A DNA stretch of 6,208 nt. Source: an uncultured Saprospiraceae bacterium (lineage in GTDB: Bacteria > Bacteroidota > Bacteroidia > Chitinophagales > Saprospiraceae). The notes beneath the pieces are model-generated. The model saw nothing but the letters and a program-made list of their open reading frames with translations. It did no database searches and was not told the origin of the DNA. How positions within the stretch are numbered: the first letter of the stretch is position 1; each line of letters starts with the position of its first letter. The stretch lies in contig CALCSX010000045.1 in the NCBI GenBank assembly GCA_937894165.1, positions 1-6,208 on the forward strand. The letters are read 5' to 3'. Made by a program: the position numbers and the translations under genes. Shown piece after piece: positions 1 through 4,716 of this stretch.

Positions 1-506
1 GCAGGTGCTACACCCGGACCCCCTCCTAAAAGAATTCCTCGGCCTTTCATCGGCTTCTCCAGGTACTTCGCTCCCTGCTGAATTGACATTCTACCCGCCA
101 CCTCTGACATTGGCACCAATAATGGTAATGCGCCATTGGGCAATTCAACCGTCTCATAAGCTAAACAAACTGCTCTACTCTTGATCATCGCCTCCGTTAA
201 TGGTTGGCTTGAAGCAAAGTGGAAATAGGTAAATACCAACTGATCTTCTTTTATCAATTCATACTCACTGGCAATAGGTTCCTTTACCTTGATAATCATC
301 TCCGCAATAGCATACACTTCTTCAATCGTTGGGAGCATTACAGCGCCTGCCTCAATATAGTCTGCATCACTAAATCCACTGCCATCTCCGGCTGTAGACT
401 GCACGTAAACCGTATGATCTCTCTTGACAAATTCGATTACTCCGGCCGGTGTTAAGGCAACACGGTTTTCACTTTGTTTAATTTCTTTTGGAACTCCAAT
501 AATCAT
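1..506 (-). CDS. ald: Alanine dehydrogenase, N-terminal part (cut by window edge)
   Basis: NAD-dependent alanine dehydrogenase (cytoplasmic) interconverts L-alanine with pyruvate and ammonium. Reading from the ATG at 506-504 gives 168 codons starting MIIGVPKEIKQSENRVALTP, the N-terminal domain of the AlaDH/PNT family. Known active-site positions of the family are all in register: Arg15, Lys75 (in KVKEP), His96 (in YFHF), Glu118 (AYETV) and the MSEVAGR segment at 133-139. The fragment ends in the GGGPGVAP loop that leads into the Rossmann NAD domain, so about 200 residues lie outside the window, given a usual family length near 370. The start is chosen by alignment with the family; there is no Shine-Dalgarno sequence, only an A-rich leader. 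It has its own promoter and is separated from mqnD by a terminator, so it is probably transcribed alone. The identity is secure; only the 3' part is unseen. Confidence 0.95.
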   Translation of the reverse strand, partial: MIIGVPKEIKQSENRVALTPAGVIEFVKRDHTVYVQSTAGDGSGFSDADYIEAGAVMLPTIEEVYAIAEMIIKVKEPIASEYELIKEDQLVFTYFHFASSQPLTEAMIKSRAVCLAYETVELPNGALPLLVPMSEVAGRMSIQQGAKYLEKPMKGRGILLGGGPGVAP

Positions 507-544
507 GGCAAATGGATTTGTTTGTATAAATTATTTTGACGGCG

Positions 545-577
545 CAAAAATAGGATTTATTTATATTATCGTCTAAT
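545..577 (-). promoter_or_regulatory. Bacteroidota-type promoter of ald
   Basis: On the minus strand, TATTTTTG (552 to 545) matches the Bacteroidota -7 element TAnnTTTG perfectly and is followed by CGCC. A weak -33-like TTAGAC lies at 576 to 571, 18 nt upstream. Transcription would start near 540, leaving a leader of about 34 nt before the ald ATG. The -7 box is strong; the -33 box is poor, so the assignment rests mainly on the -7 match and its position. Confidence 0.6.
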
Positions 578-594
578 TTTTTTAAAATCATTAA

Positions 595-632
595 AATAAT
601 AAAGCCCGTGACTTTTCACAGGCTTTATTATT
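595..632 (-). terminator. Intrinsic terminator after mqnD (possibly bidirectional)
   Basis: A 12-bp perfect stem (595-606 with 621-632) continues after one C/A mismatch into GTG/CAC and closes on a 6-nt loop. Read on the minus strand, the GGC arm runs into TTTATTATTTT, a typical U-rich tail. It lies about 105 nt after the mqnD stop and just before the ald promoter, so it most likely ends the mqnD transcript. The stem is AT-rich at both ends and could also stop plus-strand transcripts. Confidence 0.8.
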
Positions 633-736
633 TACAACTTATTAACCAAAACTTACTTTACAAATATATATCATATTATAATAATATGCTATATATAATG
701 TGTTAAATTTTAGTATTTATTAAATATTTATTTATT

Positions 737-1579
737 TTAATGTGTTATAGGTTGATATAGCCAGTCTTCGCTGATAGAAATATCACTATTTATTTCCGAA
801 CATTTATCTAAAAATATCCCTACAGCTGATTTTCCCACCTGACCCAGATCCAAAGTATATTTATTAACATACAAGGCAATATGTTGTTTCATCACTTCCT
901 CATTCATTTCTTGTGCATTCTCAGAAATAAAAGGGGTAATAGTCTCCGCTCGAGCAAATGCCATTTCGATACTCCTGCGAAGATGCTTTTGAACTTCAGC
1001 CTTAACTTTCTCTCTCAAATTTCTGCGAACTGCGATGCCGCCAAGAGGAATAGCTGAGCCACTTAAACGCTCCCAATAATCACCTAAATCTTCGATTTTT
1101 ACTAAACCTTTCTGTTCGTAAGTAAATCTATTTTCATGAATAATCACGCCTGCATCCACTTCTCCATTGATGACCATCTGCTCTATTTCACTGAAAAGTG
1201 CAATTTTTAGCTTTTTTACCCCCGGAAATGCAAAATGAAGCAACATATTGGCTGTGGTAGCCTCGCCGGGAATGGCAATGGTCAAATTCCCCACTTCCTC
1301 CCTCGAAAATTTTCTTTTTGAAATTAATAAAGGACCCACGCCAAAGCCTAGCGCAGAGCCGGATGGAAGCATCTGATACCTGTCTGTCAATCTAGAGAAA
1401 GCATTGTAAGAAAGCTTGCAAACGTCGAATTCCATCGCAAAAGCTTTCTTATTCAGCTCCTCCACATCCGCCATCACCACATCAAATTGAGGTGCATCAT
1501 TTCCGGTGGCACCCGAAATTAAATTCTCGAAAATAAAGGTGTCGTTGGGGCAGGGCGAAAAGCCTAATTTCAAAATCAT
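737..1579 (-). CDS. mqnD: 1,4-dihydroxy-6-naphthoate synthase (futalosine menaquinone pathway)
   Basis: MqnD cleaves cyclic dehypoxanthinyl futalosine to 1,4-dihydroxy-6-naphthoate, a late step of the alternative (futalosine) route to menaquinone in the cytoplasm. The 280-residue product has the expected length and a periplasmic-binding-protein-like fold signature. Visible family landmarks are LGFSPCPNDTFIF at 5-17, the KLSYNAF stretch at 55-61, SGSALGFGVGPLLI at 73-86, and GVIIHENRFTY at 144-154. His148 in the last motif corresponds to the catalytic histidine of the family. IPLGGIAV follows at 177-184. The ATG is 8 residues before the SPCPND motif, as in relatives, and has no clear ribosome-binding site. 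It diverges from the pseudouridine synthase gene and is closed by the hairpin near 600. No other mqn gene is in the window, so the pathway genes are scattered, as is common in Bacteroidota. Confidence 0.95.
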   Translation of the reverse strand: MILKLGFSPCPNDTFIFENLISGATGNDAPQFDVVMADVEELNKKAFAMEFDVCKLSYNAFSRLTDRYQMLPSGSALGFGVGPLLISKRKFSREEVGNLTIAIPGEATTANMLLHFAFPGVKKLKIALFSEIEQMVINGEVDAGVIIHENRFTYEQKGLVKIEDLGDYWERLSGSAIPLGGIAVRRNLREKVKAEVQKHLRRSIEMAFARAETITPFISENAQEMNEEVMKQHIALYVNKYTLDLGQVGKSAVGIFLDKCSEINSDISISEDWLYQPITH

Positions 1580-1599
1580 TTAATAATCCTATTTATTAG

Positions 1600-1615
1600 T
1601 ACCTTTACAAAAATT
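1600..1615. promoter_or_regulatory. Back-to-back -7-like elements for mqnD and the pseudouridine synthase gene
   Basis: The 56-bp divergent gap holds two abutting near-matches to TAnnTTTG. TACCTTTA (1600-1607, plus, 7 of 8) faces the pseudouridine synthase gene, and AATTTTTG (1615 to 1608, minus, 7 of 8) faces mqnD. Neither has an obvious TTTG -33 partner at the right spacing; one would have to lie inside or beside the opposite gene's start. Position supports them, but each is one base off consensus, so this is tentative. Confidence 0.35.
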
Positions 1616-1617
1616 TT

Positions 1618-1626
1618 AAGGAAAGG
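1618..1626 (+). promoter_or_regulatory. Possible Shine-Dalgarno sequence of the pseudouridine synthase gene
   Basis: The purine run AAGGAAAGG ends 9 nt before the ATG at 1636. It is the only recognisable Shine-Dalgarno-like sequence among the genes here and supports that start codon. Bacteroidota translation depends little on such sites, so its importance is uncertain. Confidence 0.4.
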
Positions 1627-1635
1627 TTTTTAATT

Positions 1636-2334
1636 ATGCTATCAGCACAAGAAATATTATTCGAAGATAACCATTTACTGGTAATTAATAAAAAGCCGGG
1701 TTTGTTGTCACAGGGTGACGCTACGGGCGACAAAACGGCGATCGACAAGGTCAAACAATACATAAAGGAGAAATATAACAAGCCGGGGGATGTCTACATC
1801 GGCTTGCCGCACAGATTGGACAGACCTGTGAGCGGGGTTTTGATTTTTTGCAAAACATCCAAGGCCCTGACCAGAGTGACGCAGCTCTTTCAGGACAAAG
1901 AAATCGACAAACGATATGTGGCTATTACTACTAATAGACCCAAAGATATTGAGGGCGTCATTTCTAATTACTTGACCAAAGATCCTGAAAGAAATAAGGT
2001 TCAGGTCAGCAACCATGCATTAAAAAAGGGTGGATCTCAGTTGTCTACCACAGAATATTCTTTAGCAATGTTTTTGGAAGGCAAGGCAGTATTTAATTTA
2101 AATCCTGTGACGGGAAGACCACATCAGTTGAGGGCGCATTTAGCTTCCATCGGCTGTCCCATTATCGGCGATAAAAAATATGGCTCTCCGCGTCTTTTGG
2201 AAGATCAATCCATAGCGCTGCATTGTAGATCGATGAGTTTTATTCATCCGGTCACTAAGGTGCCTGTCAACCTCAAAGCGGCCTATCCCGGAAATATGAT
2301 TTGGGACATTGTGAGGCACGAGTGGGAGGTGTAG
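1636..2334 (+). CDS. RluA-family RNA pseudouridine synthase
   Basis: This enzyme isomerises a uridine to pseudouridine in structured RNA (rRNA or tRNA). The 232-residue protein has the RluA catalytic motif HRLDRPVSG at 59-67, with Asp62 as the expected nucleophile. The early VINKKPGLLSQGD strand-loop is at 17-29, and the late TGRPHQLRAHLA motif at 159-170 is followed by GCPIIGDKKYG at 173-183. There is no N-terminal S4 RNA-binding domain, so it is a single-domain, compact RluA-type enzyme rather than RluC or RluD. The usual HRLDxxTSG reads RPVSG here, a variant also seen in short Bacteroidota members. The RNA target cannot be told from sequence. It starts opposite mqnD, with a purine-rich site before its ATG, and stands alone; the repeat field begins right after its stop. 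Confidence 0.9.
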   Translation: MLSAQEILFEDNHLLVINKKPGLLSQGDATGDKTAIDKVKQYIKEKYNKPGDVYIGLPHRLDRPVSGVLIFCKTSKALTRVTQLFQDKEIDKRYVAITTNRPKDIEGVISNYLTKDPERNKVQVSNHALKKGGSQLSTTEYSLAMFLEGKAVFNLNPVTGRPHQLRAHLASIGCPIIGDKKYGSPRLLEDQSIALHCRSMSFIHPVTKVPVNLKAAYPGNMIWDIVRHEWEV

Positions 2335-2340
2335 GCAATT

Positions 2341-2371
2341 GTTAATGGTTAATGGTTAATGGTTAATGGTT
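2341..2371. repeat. Tandem GTTAATG heptamers
   Basis: Four exact head-to-tail copies of GTTAATG (2341-2368) are followed by a partial copy. They begin 7 bp after the stop codon of the pseudouridine synthase gene. The same word recurs singly or in degenerate form after most GC-rich cores and after the transaldolase gene. Confidence 0.9.
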
Positions 2372-2440
2372 GGTTCAATTACGAATTAAAAATTACGAAA
2401 CTCAAGTTCAACGAAGTCAATTGCGTTTTCAGTTTCATCT

Positions 2441-2500
2441 GCGGGCGGAAGTGCCCTCTTTAGGGGGTTAGGGGGCTGTAGGGCCTTAAATAATTGTTAA
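2441..2500. repeat. Dispersed GC-rich repeat, copy R1
   Basis: This is a diverged copy of the family core. It opens with GCGGGCGG, as in R6, then has a CCCTCTTTAGGGGG hairpin-like centre, a second GGGGGC block and GGGCCTTAAATAATTGTTAATGG. The AT-rich GGTTAAT tail on the right is kept. Confidence 0.7.
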
Positions 2501-2525
2501 TGGTTGATGGTTAATGGTTAATTGG

Positions 2526-2610
2526 ACGAAATTTCTTGGTTTTTGTGAAATGCCAGCGCTAGTCCTTTAGGGGATTGTGGGGCGTGCGTGGGCTTTTATA
2601 ATTGTTAATG
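2526..2610. repeat. Dispersed GC-rich repeat, copy R2
   Basis: Positions 2526-2591 match R4 (2794-2859) at 65 of 66 bases; the single difference is T2563 versus C2831. The copy contains the AGCGCT palindrome, CCTTTAGGGGATTG, the GGGGCGTGCGTGG block, and a CTTTTATAATTGTTAATG tail. Confidence 0.9.
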
Positions 2611-2640
2611 CTATCAATCTTATTTTTAATTTCAATGTAG

Positions 2641-2660
2641 GGACAAATCTTGATTTGTCC
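2641..2660. repeat. Palindrome GGACAAATC/GATTTGTCC
   Basis: This 20-bp inverted repeat has nine complementary pairs around a TT centre and is preceded by TTCAATGTAG. It aligns with the weaker palindrome at 3041-3060, including the flanking TCCGAT. It has no U-tract, so it is not an obvious terminator. Confidence 0.75.
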
Positions 2661-2710
2661 GATTCCATTTATATCCAGTAAAAATTAAAATTTCAAATTT
2701 ATTCCGGTTC

Positions 2711-2790
2711 AACACCTGGGCCAACCCTTCAGGGATTGAGGGGCGTGCGTGGGCTTTTAAAATGGGTACTGGTTAATTGTCAATGTTTAA
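2711..2790. repeat. Dispersed GC-rich repeat, copy R3
   Basis: The core reads CCCTTCAGGGATTG, then AGGGGCGTGCGTGGG, and ends in a TTTTAAAATGGGTA tail. Positions 2733-2784 match R5 (2935-2986) at 49 of 52 bases, which includes the AT-rich tail and shows that the tail is part of the repeating unit. Confidence 0.85.
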
Positions 2791-2793
2791 TAT

Positions 2794-2862
2794 ACGAAAT
2801 TTCTTGGTTTTTGTGAAATGCCAGCGCTAGCCCTTTAGGGGATTGTGGGGCGTGCGTGGTCC
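2794..2862. repeat. Dispersed GC-rich repeat, copy R4
   Basis: This is a near-identical duplicate of R2 across 66 bp, offset by 268 bp. Similarity stops abruptly at 2860; the usual CTTTTA and GGTTAAT tail is missing here and is replaced by TCCTATTATTATTCTG. Confidence 0.9.
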
Positions 2863-2910
2863 TATTATTATTCTGAATTAAAAAATAAAAATACGTTTTC
2901 ATTAATAACT

Positions 2911-3000
2911 GGAGGCAGCGACGTCCCCTTCAGAGGATTGAGGGGCGTGCATGGGATTTTAAAATGGGTAATGGTTAATTGTCAATTAATAATTGTTAAT
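2911..3000. repeat. Dispersed GC-rich repeat, copy R5
   Basis: The copy opens GGAGGCAGCGACGTCCCC, then has TTCAGAGGATTGAGGGGC and the AT-rich tail shared with R3. The ACGTCCCC start links it to R6. Its tail runs on into AATTGTTAAT. Confidence 0.85.
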
Positions 3001-3040
3001 TTGATTTTATTATAAAACTCATTTCAAAATTTTAATGTCC

Positions 3041-3060
3041 GGATAATTCGTAATTTATCC
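3041..3060. repeat. Imperfect palindrome related to 2641-2660
   Basis: GGATAA and TTATCC pair across an 8-nt centre. Both flanks (TTTAATGT before, GAT after) resemble those of the 2641-2660 palindrome. Relative to that copy, the fourth pair has changed from C-G to T-A on both arms. Confidence 0.6.
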
Positions 3061-3158
3061 GATTTTTACCACATTGTACACTAAATTTTTGATTATCAGC
3101 CCCCTTATCATTCTAAAAAATCATTAAGAAATTATTAAATTAAAATTTAGTAACAACC

Positions 3159-3189
3159 TTTGATTTCCTAAAAACTATTATTACTTTTG
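3159..3189 (+). promoter_or_regulatory. Bacteroidota promoter of ffs
   Basis: TTTG (3159-3162) is followed by exactly 19 nt and then TACTTTTG (3182-3189). This is a full match to the Bacteroidota -33 TTTG and -7 TAnnTTTG elements at ideal spacing. Transcription would begin at about 3193-3196, right at the 5' end of the SRP RNA. A strong promoter suits an abundant stable RNA. Confidence 0.9.
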
Positions 3190-3192
3190 CGC

Positions 3193-3290
3193 TCGGTGAG
3201 GGTCATACGGTCAGCTCCTTCCAAACCCCCTCAGGGTAGAAATACAGCAAGGGTAGGAGGTCGTAGCGATTCGGTGTGATTCCTCACTTT
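3193..3290 (+). ncRNA. ffs: Signal recognition particle RNA, small bacterial type (4.5S-like)
   Basis: The RNA pairs with Ffh to form the signal recognition particle, which delivers nascent membrane and secreted proteins to FtsY. The domain IV signature is complete. A GAAA tetraloop (3239-3242) sits on a GTA/TAC stem, then comes the internal loop CAGG (3232-3235) opposite AGCA (3246-3249), the same bases as in E. coli 4.5S RNA. The next stem is CCCT/AGGG (3228-3231 with 3250-3253). Outer helices follow: CTCCT/AGGAG (3215-3219 with 3255-3259), TCATAC/GTGTGA (3203-3208 with 3274-3279) and GTGAGG/CCTCAC (3196-3201 with 3282-3287). This gives one hairpin of about 95 nt without an Alu domain, as expected for the small bacterial class. 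The exact ends are inferred from the promoter and the terminal helix. Confidence 0.95.
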
Positions 3291-3296
3291 TTTTTT
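3282..3296 (+). terminator. ffs terminator (terminal helix plus T9)
   Basis: The 3' arm of the SRP RNA's terminal helix, CCTCAC, runs directly into nine T residues (3288-3296). The RNA's own long hairpin therefore serves as an intrinsic terminator. Confidence 0.8.
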
Positions 3297-3318
3297 AGCT
3301 CATCACAATTACCTACCA

Positions 3319-3975
3319 ATGAAATTTTTTATCGACACAGCTAATATCAGCCAAATTGAAGAGGCGAAAGATCTTGGAATCCTCGATGGTGTTACTACCA
3401 ATCCCAGCTTAATGGCTAAGGAAGGCATCACAGGACACCAAAATATCATCGATCATTACATCAAAATCGCAGGATTAGTAGACGGAGATGTCAGTGCTGA
3501 AGTAAATAGTATCGATTATAAAGGAATGTTGGAAGAAGGGGAGAAGCTGGCTGATCTGGCTCCTAACATCGTGGTGAAAGTGCCTATGACCAAAGATGGT
3601 ATTAAGGCAATCGTTTCCTTTACAGATATGGGCATTAAAACGAATTGTACATTGGTTTTCTCTGCGGGACAAGCTATTTTGGCGGCTAAAGCAGGAGCAA
3701 CCTATCTTTCTCCATTTATCGGACGTGTAGATGATATCAACTGGGATGGAATTAAATTAATCGAGCAAATAGCAGAAATCTATGCTATTCAAGGATATTC
3801 TACTGAAATATTAGCAGCTTCGATCCGCAGTCCATTACACATCGTCCAGTCTGCCCAAGCCGGCGCGGATGTGGTGACAGCCCCATTGAGCGCCATTTTA
3901 GGATTATTGAACCACCCTTTGACCGATATCGGATTAGCGAAGTTTTTGGAGGATTTTAATAAGGGGAATAAATAA
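3319..3975 (+). CDS. tal: Transaldolase, short TalC/FSA-like type
   Basis: Transaldolase moves a dihydroxyacetone unit between sugar phosphates in the non-oxidative pentose phosphate pathway (cytoplasm). The 218-residue TIM-barrel protein is of the short subfamily. It starts MKFFIDTANI (Asp6) and has GVTTNPS at 24-30, SAEV at 59-62, the Schiff-base Lys87 in VVVKVPMT, and AASIR at 166-170. Members of this subfamily are often labelled fructose-6-phosphate aldolase. That enzyme has Gln and Tyr where this protein has Glu61 and Phe133 (in SPFIGR), so true transaldolase activity is more likely. The start fits the family N-terminus exactly. There is no Shine-Dalgarno site and no promoter in the 22 bp after the ffs T-run, so readthrough from ffs or an unseen promoter must drive it. 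Repeats begin immediately after the stop. Confidence 0.93.
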   Translation: MKFFIDTANISQIEEAKDLGILDGVTTNPSLMAKEGITGHQNIIDHYIKIAGLVDGDVSAEVNSIDYKGMLEEGEKLADLAPNIVVKVPMTKDGIKAIVSFTDMGIKTNCTLVFSAGQAILAAKAGATYLSPFIGRVDDINWDGIKLIEQIAEIYAIQGYSTEILAASIRSPLHIVQSAQAGADVVTAPLSAILGLLNHPLTDIGLAKFLEDFNKGNK

Positions 3976-4037
3976 GGGTTAATGGTTAATTGTTAATGGT
4001 AATTGTTAATGGTTAATTGTAAATGGTTAATTGTAAC
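3976..4037. repeat. Degenerate GGTTAAT/AATTGTTAATGG tract
   Basis: Roughly eight imperfect copies of TTAATGG/TTAATTG follow the transaldolase stop codon. The words match the tract at 2341-2371 and the tails of the GC-rich repeats. No stable hairpin is visible in this tract itself. Confidence 0.85.
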
Positions 4038-4069
4038 AATAAAATATAAAATTCATCCCTTTGAAATCC

Positions 4070-4137
4070 GCGGGCGGGGGACGTCCCCTTTAGGGGAATG
4101 AGGGGCGAGCAGAGCCTTTTATAATGGTTAATGGTTC
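4070..4137. repeat. Dispersed GC-rich repeat, copy R6
   Basis: This is the most complete-looking copy. GCGGGCGG leads to a perfect 12-bp palindrome GGGGACGTCCCC, followed by TTTAGGGGAATGAGGGGC and a CTTTTATAATGGTTAATGG tail. The CCCC arm can pair left with GGGG, right with AGGGG, or with the second AGGGG, so alternative hairpins compete. It lies between two convergent genes. Confidence 0.85.
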
Positions 4138-4170
4138 GATTTTTTATATAATAAAAAATAATAATTTGTA

Positions 4171-4193
4171 GAGACGTAGGACTCCTACGTCTC
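4171..4193 (-). terminator. Hairpin in the convergent gap, possible terminator of the phosphoesterase remnant
   Basis: GAGACGTAGG and CCTACGTCTC form a perfect 10-bp stem with an ACT loop. It lies 17 bp after the stop of the minus-strand phosphoesterase remnant. On that strand it is followed by TACAAATTATTATTTTTT, where the U-rich part starts late, so termination is plausible but not classical. The GTAGAGACG opening resembles GTAGGGACAAA at 2637-2647, so it may belong to the same palindrome family. Confidence 0.5.
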
Positions 4194-4210
4194 AAATAAA
4201 CCATGATAAC

Positions 4211-4716
4211 CTATATAATATATCTTCCCAACCCAATTACCTCACCCATCCTCCTCGTCTCTTCCTCCGGCAAAATATCACAATTATCCCAAAGCCCTGA
4301 ACCCAATGTCATTGCATAAGCCGTAGGTAAATTATTTTCCATCATCAAAGTCTGAGCTTTAGCAAAATCGTAAGCAAAAGTCCTAAAATCGAGATGTAGA
4401 TTCCCATGCTTCTCGTCTAAAATTGCATACCAAACATCTGTCGAGCCATTATTAGCCGGCATTCCTATCACCCCGGGATTAATCCATATTTTAGAGCCTA
4501 ATTTATCGTAAAAGGGCAGCCCACAATGCCCGGCAATAATAATATCCGTCCCCGAAGCCTCAAAAATTGCTTCCTTAATCCTCGGATCCGTACTTTTGAA
4601 TATAAATTGAGAGATATTCTCCCAGCCCCCCATGCAAGACCATACATTTCCTTCCCGCTATTGAAAATGTCAAATGATGTGGAAGCGTAGAAATATAATC
4701 TAAATTCTTACTAGAT
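4211..4716 (-). pseudogene. Metallophosphoesterase remnant (N-terminal half lost, frameshifted)
   Basis: The open part from the ATG at 4633 gives 140 residues typical of the C-terminal half of a YfcE-like calcineurin-type phosphoesterase. It contains IIIAGHCGLPF at 31-41, then IWINPGVIGMPANNGSTDVW with the usual NPG-MPAN spacing. Reading further upstream in the other frame gives LDYISTLPHHLTFSIAGRK and then MVLHGG. Removing one base from the six-C run at 4626-4631 joins this to WENISQF, giving HGGWENISQF, a sensible family segment. The true frame therefore starts before 4633, and the ATG there is accidental. The N-terminal half, with the DxH, GD and GNH metal motifs, is absent; SusC-like sequence begins at about 4711 instead. 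Intact relatives run well over 200 residues. Without its metal-binding half it cannot be an active phosphatase. GHCG in place of the usual GHTH may be a subfamily trait. Confidence 0.8.

Larger units (their letters stand above)
2335..3158. other. Gene-free repeat field between the pseudouridine synthase gene and ffs
   Basis: About 820 bp have no supportable gene on either strand. The stretch holds a heptamer tract, five GC-rich repeat cores (R1-R5, listed separately), two related palindromes and AT-rich filler. A short motif ACGAATTA-AAA-ATTACGAA occurs at about 2380-2399. From about 3061 to 3158 I see only AT-rich sequence leading to the ffs promoter. Confidence 0.8.

Noticed and set aside
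219..455. 78-residue plus-strand open frame
   Set aside because: It lies antisense inside ald, whose active-site residues are all in register; the product has no recognisable features.
633..736. Small RNA or gene between mqnD and its terminator
   Set aside because: The stretch is almost pure AT with no open frame, no hairpin and no promoter match; it is most simply the mqnD 3' untranslated region.
1708..2016. 102-residue minus-strand open frame
   Set aside because: It is antisense to the pseudouridine synthase catalytic region, with no family resemblance.
2441..3000. CRISPR array
   Set aside because: The repeats are imperfect, unevenly spaced (about 90 to 160 bp apart) and carry their own AT-rich tails; no cas genes are present.
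3475..3672. 65-residue minus-strand open frame
   Set aside because: It is antisense within the transaldolase gene and looks like a shadow frame.
4013..4204. 63-residue minus-strand open frame
   Set aside because: It is built entirely of GGTTAAT words, repeat R6 and the 4171-4193 hairpin, so it is repeat DNA rather than a gene.
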